From: RUG191 sp045642225
GTDB taxonomy: Bacteria > Bacillota > Clostridia > Lachnospirales > Lachnospiraceae
DNA length: 64,000 nt
Reading direction: 5' to 3'
Assembly: GCA_045642225.1 (NCBI GenBank)
Contig: JAZUIN010000036.1
Span: 1 to 64,000, forward strand
The notes under the pieces were generated by a model. The model saw only the letters and a program-made list of their open reading frames with translations. It was not told the DNA's origin and made no database searches. The position numbers were made by a program, and so were the translations under genes. Shown one piece after another: positions 1 to 8,664 of the stretch (positions within the stretch are counted from its first letter, which is position 1; each line of letters starts with the position of its first letter).

Positions 1-928
1 CAAGTGCTGAAGAACGTGATGTACGAGGGTTAATCTCGATGATGATATCTCTGTCTGTAACAGGATCATGAGCCCACTGTACGTTAGTTCCACCGATAAC
101 CTGGATAGACTCTACAATCTTGTATGATTTTTCCTGAAGACGTTTCTGAACTTCCTCAGAAATTGTAAGCATTGGAGCTGAACAGAAAGAATCTCCTGTA
201 TGAACTCCAAGTGGATCAATATTCTCAATGAAACAAACTGTGATCATGTTGTTGTCCGCATCACGAACAACCTCAAGCTCTAACTCCTCCCAACCAAGGA
301 TAGATTCCTCAACAAGAACCTGACCTACAAGGCTGGCCTGAAGTCCTCTGGCACAAACTGTCTTTAACTCCTCAACATTGTATACGAGTCCGCCGCCGGC
401 TCCACCCATTGTGTAAGCTGGACGAAGTACTACTGGGTAGTGAAGTCTTTCTGCGATTTCAAGAGCCTGGTCTACTGAGTAAGCAACCTCACTTCTAGCC
501 ATCTCGATTCCAAGGCTCTCCATTGTTCTCTTGAACTCGATACGGTCCTCTCCTCGCTCGATAGCATCAACCTGTACACCGATTACCTGTACATTGTACT
601 TGTCGAGAATTCCTTTTTCAGAAAGCTCAGAACAAAGGTTAAGTCCTGACTGTCCACCAAGGTTTGGAAGTACTGCATCTGGACGCTCTTTTGCAATAAT
701 TTCTTCTAAACGATGAACATTGAGTGGCTCAATGTAAGTAACATCTGCTGTCTCTGGATCTGTCATAATAGTAGCTGGATTTGAGTTAACTAATACAATC
801 TCATATCCTAACTTCTTAAGTGCTTTACATGCTTGAGTACCTGAATAATCAAACTCGCAAGCTTGACCAATAATAATTGGACCAGAACCAATTATCAGTA
901 CCTTGTTGATGTCTTCTCTCTTTGGCAT
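1..928 (-). CDS. carB: Carbamoyl-phosphate synthase large subunit, N-terminal part
   Basis: This is the first 309 residues of the roughly 1070-residue ATP-grasp subunit that makes carbamoyl phosphate for pyrimidine and arginine synthesis; the rest lies beyond the left edge. Translating the minus strand from the ATG at 928 gives MPKREDINKVLIIGSGP, followed by GQACEFDYSGTQACKALK, the glycine-rich ATP-binding segment LRPAYTMGGAGGG and the substrate/metal segment EINPRTSRSSAL, all typical of the first ATP-grasp half. An AGGAGG-type site (TAAGGAGGAATAAAATATG) fixes the start. carA is not immediately upstream, so carB appears to have its own promoter and a leader of about 90 bases with a hairpin. 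Identity is secure; the family partner is the glutaminase subunit CarA. Confidence 0.96.
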   Translation of the reverse strand, partial: MPKREDINKVLIIGSGPIIIGQACEFDYSGTQACKALKKLGYEIVLVNSNPATIMTDPETADVTYIEPLNVHRLEEIIAKERPDAVLPNLGGQSGLNLCSELSEKGILDKYNVQVIGVQVDAIERGEDRIEFKRTMESLGIEMARSEVAYSVDQALEIAERLHYPVVLRPAYTMGGAGGGLVYNVEELKTVCARGLQASLVGQVLVEESILGWEELELEVVRDADNNMITVCFIENIDPLGVHTGDSFCSAPMLTISEEVQKRLQEKSYKIVESIQVIGGTNVQWAHDPVTDRDIIIEINPRTSRSSAL

Positions 929-960
929 ATTTTATTCCTCCTTAGTAGTTAAAAACCAAA

Positions 961-1013
961 GTAAATCGCTTGGAGTATTACAATCGTAAACTCTAATACT
1001 ACTTGGAATTTAC
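961..1013 (-). promoter_or_regulatory. Hairpin in the carB leader
   Basis: GTAAAT at 961-966 pairs with ATTTAC at 1008-1013, and AGTATTA at 974-980 pairs with TAATACT at 994-1000, giving a nested hairpin in the predicted 5' leader of carB. No U-run follows it on the minus strand, so it is not an evident terminator. I do not recognise a PyrR-binding consensus. A regulatory role is inferred only from position. Confidence 0.4.
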
Positions 1014-1025
1014 CCTATTGTTAAT

Positions 1026-1054
1026 ATTATAAAAATTCAAGCATTCTATTACAA
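1026..1054 (-). promoter_or_regulatory. Predicted carB promoter
   Basis: On the minus strand TTGTAA (1049-1054) and TATAAT (1026-1031) are separated by exactly 17 bases, a good sigma-A-type promoter. The start site would fall near 1018, about 90 bases before the carB ATG. Confidence 0.6.
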
Positions 1055-1130
1055 GTATTTTTTTGACAAAACCACTTATAATTTTTGATGAAAAACACTT
1101 GCATTTTCTAGTAAAATTTATGGCAAATAT

Positions 1131-1934
1131 TTATGACTTACTCTTCCCGTAAAAATATGTCGCAAAGTAAATTATTGCAGCGACAATTACTATTACTGGC
1201 CCCGTCGCAATATCAATATAATATGACAAGAATAGCCCCGAAATACCAGAAAACACCGAAAATATAATTGTATATATACTATACTCTCTCATATTTTCTG
1301 AAATGTTCCTGCTACTAGCAGCTGGAATGATTAGAAGAGCATTTATTAGCAACAGTCCAACCCATTTAATTGAAAGCATTACTGTAATTGCAATAATTAC
1401 CGCAAATATATCCTCAATCAATCTAACCTTAATATTTTGACTTCTAGCTAATGTAGAATTAATGCTAATAGCATTTAACTTATTAACAGCAAATATCCAG
1501 AAAATTATCGTCACAATTAAAATTATAACTAAATATAATATTTCCATTCTAGTGATGCTCAAAATATCACCAACGATAAGCGAGGAATACTCACTAAAAT
1601 TTCCACCAAAAGACAATATTGCAAGACCAATCGCTGTTGCAACACTAGCAAATACGGAAATAATCGTGTCTACAGAGCTAGTATTTCTTCGCTTAATAGC
1701 ATTTAAAAGCAATGCAAATACTATGGCAAATAACACCATAGAAATATCTGTGTTAAACATACCAAGTATCACACCAATTGCAATCCCTGTAAAAGCACTA
1801 TGTCCTAATGCGTCAGAAAAAAATGCCATTTTCTTATGTACTATCATCGTTCCCAAAATGCCAAATAATGGCGAGATAACTAGCACTGCAAGAATCGCAT
1901 TTACCATAAAGTCATAACTAAATATACTATTCAT
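1131..1934 (-). CDS. znuB: Zinc/manganese-type ABC transporter permease
   Basis: A 267-residue polytopic permease of the ABC-3 family (ZnuB/MntB/TroC type) that forms the membrane channel of a metal importer. The segment MIVHKKMAFFSDALGHSAFT is the family hallmark near the N-terminus, followed by about eight hydrophobic helices. The reading frame is open 54 codons further upstream, but GGAGG 4 bases before the ATG at 1934 and normal family length favour this start. It overlaps the 3' end of the ATPase gene by 8 bases, so it is translationally coupled in the order znuA-znuC-znuB. Metal specificity (zinc against manganese or iron) cannot be told from the permease. Confidence 0.9.
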   Translation of the reverse strand: MNSIFSYDFMVNAILAVLVISPLFGILGTMIVHKKMAFFSDALGHSAFTGIAIGVILGMFNTDISMVLFAIVFALLLNAIKRRNTSSVDTIISVFASVATAIGLAILSFGGNFSEYSSLIVGDILSITRMEILYLVIILIVTIIFWIFAVNKLNAISINSTLARSQNIKVRLIEDIFAVIIAITVMLSIKWVGLLLINALLIIPAASSRNISENMREYSIYTIIFSVFSGISGLFLSYYIDIATGPVIVIVAAIIYFATYFYGKSKS

Positions 1935-2778
1935 CTCTACCTCCTTTATATGAGGCATCAAAGGCTTCTTCTTTAACATCGACTGTATTCTTTGCATTTT
2001 TACGCCTTGTAATATTGACCTCTTGAGAAGCAAATCCAGCAAATATATTTTTGAAGCCTTGCGTTTTATATACTCCTTCAGGAGTACCTTGTTCAACTAT
2101 TGTATTTTCTAATAGCACAACGTGATCTGCGTATTTATATACGTAATCCAAATCATGACTTACTATTAGAATTGCCATATCGAAATTATCCCTTAAGTAA
2201 GTCATTTTCTCGTAAAACAACTTAATTCCATTATCGTCTATTCCTGAAACCGGCTCGTCTAATATAAGTAACTTAGGCTCCTTATATACAGCCATAGCTA
2301 GTAATACTCTTTGAAGTTCTCCACCTGATAATTTGCCAATAGACTTATCTATTAAATCTCCTGCATCAAATACATTTAAAGCTTCGACTATCTCTTCCGT
2401 TATCTTTTTTGTCTTGATAAACACAGGCATTTTAAAGCAAAAGCTTGCAAACAAATCGTATACAGACATAGGCGTACTTCTGTCTATATTTAAGTTCTGT
2501 GGAACGTATCCGATTGGTAGCTTCTTTACTTTTCCTTTTTCTGAATCTCTATACTCAACATTTCCTGTATGCTTAACTTCATCAAGCAGTGCCTTTACAA
2601 ATGTCGATTTACCCGCACCATTTCGTCCTATAATTGCAGTGATTGTGCCACAATGAATGTGAAGATTAACGTTTTCAAGAACCTTCTCACTTCCAAAAGC
2701 AACTCCCAAATCATTTACTTTAATGCAACAGGAACCGCATGCCTTTATTTTATTATACTTAATACTTCTTGTTGCCAT
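1927..2778 (-). CDS. znuC: Metal ABC transporter ATP-binding protein
   Basis: A 283-residue ATPase that powers the metal importer. Walker A is GRNGAGKST (residues 51-59), the signature is LSGGELQRV (from 150) and Walker B is LLILDEP (170-176). Before the ABC domain is a short cysteine-rich segment, KACGSCCIKV (residues 12-21), which I recall as common in clostridial ZnuC-like proteins and which could bind metal. It lies directly between the substrate-binding protein and the permease and abuts both. Family assignment is firm; which metal is carried is inferred from the partner protein. Confidence 0.91.
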   Translation of the reverse strand: MATRSIKYNKIKACGSCCIKVNDLGVAFGSEKVLENVNLHIHCGTITAIIGRNGAGKSTFVKALLDEVKHTGNVEYRDSEKGKVKKLPIGYVPQNLNIDRSTPMSVYDLFASFCFKMPVFIKTKKITEEIVEALNVFDAGDLIDKSIGKLSGGELQRVLLAMAVYKEPKLLILDEPVSGIDDNGIKLFYEKMTYLRDNFDMAILIVSHDLDYVYKYADHVVLLENTIVEQGTPEGVYKTQGFKNIFAGFASQEVNITRRKNAKNTVDVKEEAFDASYKGGRDE

Positions 2779-3669
2779 TTACTCAAACTCCGCATTAATT
2801 AAATCTATATTCTTACTCATTCTAGATACATATGCATCTTTATCGTAGTCGCCCCTTGTAATAGTATCTAGATAAATGGGATTTACATTAGTTTCTGCAA
2901 TAACGATTTTAGCCATCTTTTCACCGTATTTTTTCTCTGCCCAAATAGTATTAGCACCTTTATTCCTAATCAAATCCACTGTCTCAGATAATTCTTTAGC
3001 ACCAACTTCCTTTTCTTCATCTAAATCTAGTACTGTAAGCACCTTAGCTCCAAAATCATCTGCTAAGTATTGATAAGCTTCGGAAAAAAGTACAACATTT
3101 TTACCTTCATATGTTTTGTTAACTTTTGTTAAAAGTGAATTTAATTTACGCGCATATACAAATCCGTTATTATAATATCGTTCCGCATTTGAAACATCAG
3201 CCTTAGCCAATCCATCTGTTATATTTTCGACTTGTTTAATATGTTTAGAAACGCTCATCCAAACATGTGCGTTACCTTCTTCAATTTCTATATTTTCGGA
3301 TGCATTTATTATAGTTAAATCAGGATATGATTTTGTTACTTCTTCTAAAAACTCTTCAATTCCACCGCCATTTACAACAAATACATCTGCAGTAGATAAA
3401 AGCTTCATATCATCTGTTGTTAATTGATAATCGTGAAGACAACCTGTTTTAGGTTCTGATAAATTCTTTAATTCAATATCTGCCCCCTCGCAAATATTCA
3501 TACAAGCTATATACATCGGGTAAAATGATGTAACAACAGTAAATTTCTCAGTACTACCTTTTGACGAATCATATTTTTTTTCACCTAAGAAAAAAGCAAT
3601 TAGTGCAACTAATGTTGCAATAATTGCAAGTAGTATTATAACGAATAATATCTTTTTATTCTTGTTCAT
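2779..3669 (-). CDS. znuA: Metal ABC transporter substrate-binding protein
   Basis: A 296-residue ZnuA-like (TroA family) binding protein that captures metal outside the membrane. Residues 6-28 form a hydrophobic N-terminal anchor with no obvious lipobox cysteine, so it is probably held by an uncleaved helix. Likely metal ligands are His79 (GCLHDYQLT) and His135 (HVWMS). The usual long histidine/acid-rich loop of zinc-specific ZnuA is reduced to a short acidic EIEEGN stretch. An upstream in-frame TTG at 3675 is possible, but AGGTG 8 bases before the ATG at 3669 favours this start. The gene overlaps the end of engB by 14 bases, placing the transporter in the clp/engB transcript. Confidence 0.88.
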   Translation of the reverse strand: MNKNKKILFVIILLAIIATLVALIAFFLGEKKYDSSKGSTEKFTVVTSFYPMYIACMNICEGADIELKNLSEPKTGCLHDYQLTTDDMKLLSTADVFVVNGGGIEEFLEEVTKSYPDLTIINASENIEIEEGNAHVWMSVSKHIKQVENITDGLAKADVSNAERYYNNGFVYARKLNSLLTKVNKTYEGKNVVLFSEAYQYLADDFGAKVLTVLDLDEEKEVGAKELSETVDLIRNKGANTIWAEKKYGEKMAKIVIAETNVNPIYLDTITRGDYDKDAYVSRMSKNIDLINAEFE

Positions 3670-4252
3670 TTTCAATCACCTGATCCATAAAATCAACTAT
3701 AATATCTCGACCTTGCTTGGTCTGACTAGAAAAAGGTACTATAATCGTCTCTTTAGACGCTCCTAGTCCTTCTCTAATCAATTTAAGCTGTTTGTCAATT
3801 TGACTTCTCTTAATCTTATCAAGCTTAGTTGCTATAACTATTGGGTCATACCCTACATATTCCATCCACTCAAACATTTGTCTATCATTTACAGACGGTT
3901 TATGCCTTATATCTACTAATAAGAAAACTGCGCGAAGCATTTCAGAAGAATTAAGATAATTTTCTATCATAATTCCCCATTTTTCCTTCTCTTTCTCTGA
4001 AGCCTTTGCATATCCATAACCTGGTAAATCTACCAAATATATTTCTTTGTTAATATTATAGAAATTAATAGTTTGCGTCTTACCTGGCTGTGATGAAGTT
4101 CTCGCTAATGATTTTCTATTCATCAAAGCATTTATCAAAGAACTCTTTCCCACATTAGATTTCCCAGCAAAAGCCACCTCAGGTAGCTCATTCTCTGGCA
4201 ATTCGCTTGTAGGACCTATTACTATTTCAAGTTCAACATTCTTTATCTTCAT
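3656..4252 (-). CDS. engB: Ribosome biogenesis GTPase EngB/YsxC
   Basis: A 198-residue TrmE-Era-EngA-EngB-type GTPase needed for assembly of the large ribosomal subunit. G1 is GKSNVGKSS (30-38), G3 is DLPGYGYA (from 75) and G4 is TKLDK (about 143-147); length matches the family. It follows clpX with a 26-base gap. In many Firmicutes lon sits between clpX and this gene, but here it is absent and metal transport genes follow instead. The start at 4252 has only a weak ribosome site, which fits coupling to upstream translation. Confidence 0.95.
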   Translation of the reverse strand: MKIKNVELEIVIGPTSELPENELPEVAFAGKSNVGKSSLINALMNRKSLARTSSQPGKTQTINFYNINKEIYLVDLPGYGYAKASEKEKEKWGIMIENYLNSSEMLRAVFLLVDIRHKPSVNDRQMFEWMEYVGYDPIVIATKLDKIKRSQIDKQLKLIREGLGASKETIIVPFSSQTKQGRDIIVDFMDQVIENEQE

Positions 4253-4278
4253 TTCACTTTACTTTCTACACAAACACA

Positions 4279-5622
4279 TTAACTCAAAGCTACATCGCCT
4301 ATAGGTATATTTCTTTTTGAAGTTTCTTTTTCATCTTCTGTATCTACTTCAGCTTCTGCTTCCACAACTTCTTTTTCTTCCAAAATCAAGTTCTCATCAA
4401 CCATTTCTTTTGAGATAACAACCTTAGTAATAGACTCATCTGAAGGTATTTCATACATTTTATCCATCATTACATTTTCCATTATTGCACGTAATCCTCT
4501 TGCGCCTGTCTTACGCTCGTTAGATTTCTTTGCAATTTCATATAATGCATCTTCTTCAAATTCTAGTTCTACATCGTCAAGTCCAAACAATGCCTTATAC
4601 TGCTTAACTAGGCTATTCTTTGGCTCTTTAAGAATTCTTACCATTGCTTCTTCATCAAGTGAATCTAGTGCTACATTAATTGGCACACGTCCAATAAATT
4701 CCGGAATAAGACCAAATTTAATGAAATCTTGAGGTAATGCTTGTTTAAATGTATCACCTACATTTATCTCTTCTTTGGCATGTACATCAGCGCCAAATCC
4801 GATTCCTTTTTTATCCACTCTAGCTTCTATAATTTTGTCTAAACCTTCGAATGCACCACCACAGATGAATAAAATATTAGTTGTATCTATTGTTATCAAC
4901 TCTTGGTGAGGATGCTTTCTTCCACCTTGAGGCGGAACAGATGCTACCGTACCCTCTAATATCTTAAGTAAAGCTTGTTGTACGCCTTCACCACTTACAT
5001 CTCTTGTAATCGATACATTTTCTGACTTCTTAGTGATTTTATCAATTTCATCGATATAAATAATTCCCATCTGAGCCTTCTCTATATCAAAATCTGCAGC
5101 TTGAATTATCTTAAGTAAAATGTTCTCAACATCTTCTCCAACATATCCCGCTTCAGTAAGACTAGTCGCATCAGCTATCGCAAATGGAACTCCTAATACC
5201 TTTGCTAATGTTTGCGCAAGTAATGTCTTTCCTGAACCTGTTGGCCCTAGAAGGAGAACGTTACTCTTCTGTAATTCAACGCCTATATCCTCTTGATTAG
5301 ATAGAATTCTCTTATAATGATTGTACACTGCAACAGACAATACCTTCTTAGCTTCATCTTGTCCAATGACATACTCATCCAAAAATTCTTTCATCTCTTT
5401 AGGCTTTAACAAATTGATTTCACTAGCTGTTGTTTCATTTCTCGATGGTTCATCTCTAAACAACTGTTCATCAACAACTTCAGCACAAATCATTACGCAC
5501 TCATCACAAATACATAATCCATTAGGGCTTTGTATTAAGCTTTTAACCTGTTTCTCTGATTTTCCACAAAATGCACAACGCGCATCTGTAGTTTTACCAT
5601 TTCTTCCTTGTCCTTTTGACAT
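4279..5622 (-). CDS. clpX: ATP-dependent Clp protease ATPase subunit ClpX
   Basis: A 447-residue AAA+ unfoldase that feeds substrates to ClpP. The N-terminal zinc domain has Cys16-x2-Cys19 and Cys39-x2-Cys42; Walker A is GPTGSGKT (126-133) and Walker B is IIYIDEID (about 187-194), followed by the sensor and small-domain region ending near residue 410. The C-terminal tail is unusually acidic (VVEAEAEVDTEDEKET) and about 30 residues longer than a minimal ClpX. An ATG two codons upstream is too close to the AAGAGG site, so the second ATG was chosen. It lies just after clpP, the normal order. Confidence 0.97.
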   Translation of the reverse strand: MSKGQGRNGKTTDARCAFCGKSEKQVKSLIQSPNGLCICDECVMICAEVVDEQLFRDEPSRNETTASEINLLKPKEMKEFLDEYVIGQDEAKKVLSVAVYNHYKRILSNQEDIGVELQKSNVLLLGPTGSGKTLLAQTLAKVLGVPFAIADATSLTEAGYVGEDVENILLKIIQAADFDIEKAQMGIIYIDEIDKITKKSENVSITRDVSGEGVQQALLKILEGTVASVPPQGGRKHPHQELITIDTTNILFICGGAFEGLDKIIEARVDKKGIGFGADVHAKEEINVGDTFKQALPQDFIKFGLIPEFIGRVPINVALDSLDEEAMVRILKEPKNSLVKQYKALFGLDDVELEFEEDALYEIAKKSNERKTGARGLRAIMENVMMDKMYEIPSDESITKVVISKEMVDENLILEEKEVVEAEAEVDTEDEKETSKRNIPIGDVALS

Positions 5623-5682
5623 TTTCATACCTCTTAAAAATGTATATATTTACAATAAGGGCGGCTTACGCCACCCTTCTAA

Positions 5683-6267
5683 TTATTCACGGTTCTCAAT
5701 AATCTTATCAATAATTCCGTATTCTAAAGTTTCTTCTGCACTCATCCAGTGATCTCTCTCTGTATCTTGTGCAACTTGTTCAACTGGCTTTCCAGTGTTG
5801 TCTGCAAGAATTTGATTCAACTTCTTCTTTGTTTTAAGAATATTCTCTGCAGCAATTTGGATTTCAGTTGCTTGACCTTTCGCGCCACCCGATGGTTGGT
5901 GAATCATAATCTCTGCATTAGGAAGAGCAAATCTCTTACCCTTTGTTCCACCTGCAAGTAAGAATGCTCCCATTGAAGCAGCCATACCAATACAAATTGT
6001 AGATACATCACATTTGATATATTGCATTGTATCATAAATTGCCATACCTGCTGTAACCATTCCACCTGGTGAATTAATATACAAATGAATATCTTTGCTT
6101 GGATCTTCTGATTCAAGGAAAAGCATCTGTGCAACAACAAGACTTGCTGTTGTCTCATTAACTTCTTCTCCTAAGAAAATAATTCTATCTTTTAACAATC
6201 TAGAATAAATATCATAAGATCTTTCGCCTCTACTATTCTGTTCAACTACATAAGGCATTGATGCCAT
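5683..6267 (-). CDS. clpP: ATP-dependent Clp protease proteolytic subunit
   Basis: A 194-residue serine protease that forms the tetradecameric degradation chamber used with ClpX. The catalytic triad is visible as Ser98 (GMAASMGAF), His123 (MIHQPSGG) and Asp172 (DTERDHWM). The ATG at 6267 follows GGGAGG by 8 bases; the GTG three codons upstream is part of that site. It sits between tig and clpX, the conserved order in Firmicutes, and is cotranscribed with them. Confidence 0.98.
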   Translation of the reverse strand: MASMPYVVEQNSRGERSYDIYSRLLKDRIIFLGEEVNETTASLVVAQMLFLESEDPSKDIHLYINSPGGMVTAGMAIYDTMQYIKCDVSTICIGMAASMGAFLLAGGTKGKRFALPNAEIMIHQPSGGAKGQATEIQIAAENILKTKKKLNQILADNTGKPVEQVAQDTERDHWMSAEETLEYGIIDKIIENRE

Positions 6268-6301
6268 AACAAACACCTCCCAATATTAATCCGCGTCTAT
6301 A

Positions 6302-7771
6302 TTACTTTTCTTCAGACCTCTTAGCTGTAGTCTTCTTAGTTGTTGTCTTCTTAGCTGTTGTCTTCTTCTCAGAATCAGCCTTCTTTGTTGTTGTCTTCTT
6401 TGTTGTAGTCTTCTTAGCTGTTGTCTTCTTAGCTGGCTTCTTCTCTTCGCCTTCAGCATCAGCCTTCTTTGTAGACTTTCTAGCAGCTCTTTCCTTAACA
6501 TTTTCCATGATTAAGTCTACTGCCTTCTGAACTGCAATATCCTTCTTAATGTTCTCATTCTCAGACTCAGGAATAATGTTCTTGAAGTCTTCAGCCTTCA
6601 TTCCATACATTCCAGCCATTTCTTCAATCTTAGCATCTACTTCATCATCAGATACTTCAATGTTCTCAGCCTTTGCAATTTGCTCTAAAACAAGACTTGT
6701 TTCAATTCTCTTAATAGCTTCAGGCTTAACTTGCTCCATGAACTTATCCATTGTCATGCCTGTAAATTGCATATATTGCTCCATTGTAAGACCTTGTTGA
6801 GCCATGCTTTGACCAAACTCTTGCATCATTTGATTAGCTTGAGCGTCAATCATAGGTTGTGGAATATCCATCTTAGCGTCATCTACGATCTTAGCAATAG
6901 CTTCGTCTTCTTTAGCTCTCTTAGCTTCATTCTCTTTCTTCTCTTCAAGATTCTTCTTAACCTTAGCTTTATAATCAGCTACTGTCTCACATTCATCATC
7001 TACATCTTGAACAAATTCATCATCAAGTTCTGGTAGCTCATTTGCCTTAACTTCCTTGATTGTAACCTTGAATAATGCTGGCTTACCTGCTAAATCTGGT
7101 GCTTGATATTCTTCAGGGAATGTAACATTAACCTCAACATCATCACCTGCTTTAGCTCCAACAAGTTGATCCTCAAATGTATCAATAAATGAATGTGAAC
7201 CAATTTCAAGGTCGAAGTCTTCTCCCTTACCACCTTCAAATGCTTCTCCATCCATAAAGCCTTCAAAATCAATCTTAGCAACATCACCTTGCTCAATAGC
7301 TCTATCAACTGTTACAGTTCTGCTATTCTTCTCTAATTCAAGCTTGATTTCAGCTTCAACTTCATCATCAGCAACTTCTACTGGAATCTTTGTAACTGTA
7401 ACACCCATATATTTACCAAGCTCAACTTCTGGTTTAACAGCAACTTCTGCAGTAAAGATGAAATCTTTACCCTTCTCAAGCTGTACAACATCAATTTGAG
7501 GTTGAGATACAATTTCTAAACCAGACTCATCATAAGCAACTGGATATTCTTGCTCAAGTAAGATATTAGCAGCATCTTCATAGAATACTTCTACACCGTA
7601 CATCTTCTCTACCATTACTCTAGGTACTTTACCTTTTCTAAATCCTGGTACTGAGATTGACTTCTTCTGCTTATTATATGCGGCATCAATTGCCTTATCT
7701 AACTTAGCTGCCTCAACAGTTACAGTCATTTTAGCCATATTCTTTTCTAAATTCTCTACTTTTACGCTCAT
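6302..7771 (-). CDS. tig: Trigger factor with a lysine/threonine-rich tail
   Basis: Ribosome-associated chaperone and peptidyl-prolyl isomerase, 489 residues. The order is the ribosome-binding domain with FRKGKVPR (residues about 44-51), an FKBP-like domain (about 150-245) and the helical substrate-binding C-domain (to about 430). Residues 432-489 form an extra tail of repeated KKTT and KKTTAKK units broken by ADSE and ending RSEEK, unlike the ordinary trigger factor end. The tail is in frame and is encoded by a degenerate tandem repeat (about 6305-6470). It resembles histone H1-like tails in composition and may bind RNA, DNA or ribosomes; that is inference. First gene of the tig-clpP-clpX-engB block. 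Confidence 0.95.
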   Translation of the reverse strand: MSVKVENLEKNMAKMTVTVEAAKLDKAIDAAYNKQKKSISVPGFRKGKVPRVMVEKMYGVEVFYEDAANILLEQEYPVAYDESGLEIVSQPQIDVVQLEKGKDFIFTAEVAVKPEVELGKYMGVTVTKIPVEVADDEVEAEIKLELEKNSRTVTVDRAIEQGDVAKIDFEGFMDGEAFEGGKGEDFDLEIGSHSFIDTFEDQLVGAKAGDDVEVNVTFPEEYQAPDLAGKPALFKVTIKEVKANELPELDDEFVQDVDDECETVADYKAKVKKNLEEKKENEAKRAKEDEAIAKIVDDAKMDIPQPMIDAQANQMMQEFGQSMAQQGLTMEQYMQFTGMTMDKFMEQVKPEAIKRIETSLVLEQIAKAENIEVSDDEVDAKIEEMAGMYGMKAEDFKNIIPESENENIKKDIAVQKAVDLIMENVKERAARKSTKKADAEGEEKKPAKKTTAKKTTTKKTTTKKADSEKKTTAKKTTTKKTTAKRSEEK

Positions 7772-7868
7772 TTAACTTCTTCCTCCTTAGTGTTAGCGCT
7801 TTTATGGAAAATGCAAATTACATTTCTCATTTTCACAAATCATTATTCTGATTTGCACAATCTTTTAG

Positions 7869-7897
7869 ATTATAGCATATACATCAAAAAATAACAA
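7869..7897 (-). promoter_or_regulatory. Predicted tig operon promoter
   Basis: TTGTTA (7892-7897) and TATAAT (7869-7874) lie 17 bases apart on the minus strand. The leader that follows contains the 7-bp inverted repeat CAAATCA/TGATTTG (7836-7842 and 7849-7855). No CtsR-type heptad repeat was seen. Confidence 0.6.
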
Positions 7898-7905
7898 TAA
7901 AGTTG

Positions 7906-8454
7906 TTACTTATATTGAATAGTTTTTGCCATTTTTTGTGCTTCTTCTTCACCTTTATAATATGCAATAATCGCTAGGCCAAAATCAATAGCCGTACCCA
8001 TTCCTCTACTCGTTATAATGTTTCCATCAACCACAACATTTTCACACAAATATTCAGAATTAGAAAACGCATCTTCGAAGCCAGGAAAGCTTGTTACTTT
8101 CTTTCCATCAACGAGTCCAGCATGTCCCAAAATTGATGGTGCAGCACAAATCGCACCAATCAATTTGTTCTTATCCTTAGCATTTATAAGCGCCTTTTGA
8201 ACTCTTGCATCATTTTCAAGATTAATAGTACCAGGCATACCTCCAGGAAGAACAATGCCGTCATATTGGCTCCAATCAACATTGTCCATTATTACATCTC
8301 CCTGAAATGTAATTCCATGAGCACCTTCTACTATAAGATTATCATTTATAGAAACCATATCTATTTCAACATTTGCCCTTCTTAGTAAATCCACAACTGT
8401 TAATGCTTCTATCTCCTCGCATCCATTTGCCATACAAATTCCAACTTTACTCAT
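7906..8454 (-). CDS. DJ-1/PfpI family protein
   Basis: A 182-residue protein of the DJ-1/ThiJ/PfpI superfamily. The conserved nucleophile is Cys103 in AICAAPSILG, with Glu14 in GCEEIEA at the partner position, and the glycine-rich LPGGMPG sits at 69-75. Members act as deglycases, chaperones or redox sensors, and the exact activity cannot be read here. The gene is transcribed before tig and its 3' end lies inside the region holding the tig promoter. The 3' side has no strong terminator, so some read-through into tig is possible. Confidence 0.88.
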   Translation of the reverse strand: MSKVGICMANGCEEIEALTVVDLLRRANVEIDMVSINDNLIVEGAHGITFQGDVIMDNVDWSQYDGIVLPGGMPGTINLENDARVQKALINAKDKNKLIGAICAAPSILGHAGLVDGKKVTSFPGFEDAFSNSEYLCENVVVDGNIITSRGMGTAIDFGLAIIAYYKGEEEAQKMAKTIQYK

Positions 8455-8541
8455 CTCAGCCTCCGTTCTCTTTTAATTTATCACTTATAAAACTTTTTCA
8501 AAAAACATTTCACACGAATTATAACACTAAACCTAACAAAC

Positions 8542-8586
8542 AAAAACCCCCTAGAGAAGTAATATATTTATCACTTCTCTAGGAGG
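8542..8586 (-). terminator. Rho-independent terminator after the dha genes
   Basis: Arms at 8573-8586 and 8547-8560 form a 14-bp stem (one G-U pair) with a 12-base loop, followed on the minus strand by TTTTT at 8542-8546. It ends the gldA-dhaKL transcript. Confidence 0.9.
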
Positions 8587-8664
8587 TCCATCCTATCATT
8601 CTATACAAGCTTATATGACATAAATCTATACGATATTAGTTCATATCATAATGCTAATTCTATA

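Noticed and set aside
1462..1917. 151-residue plus-strand ORF opposite znuB
   Set aside because: It lies antisense to a clear permease gene, has no ribosome site and no recognisable family.
6286..6501. 71-residue Arg/Leu/Gln-rich minus-strand ORF
   Set aside because: It is the alternate frame of the KKTT repeat of the trigger factor tail; repeated codons keep several frames open.
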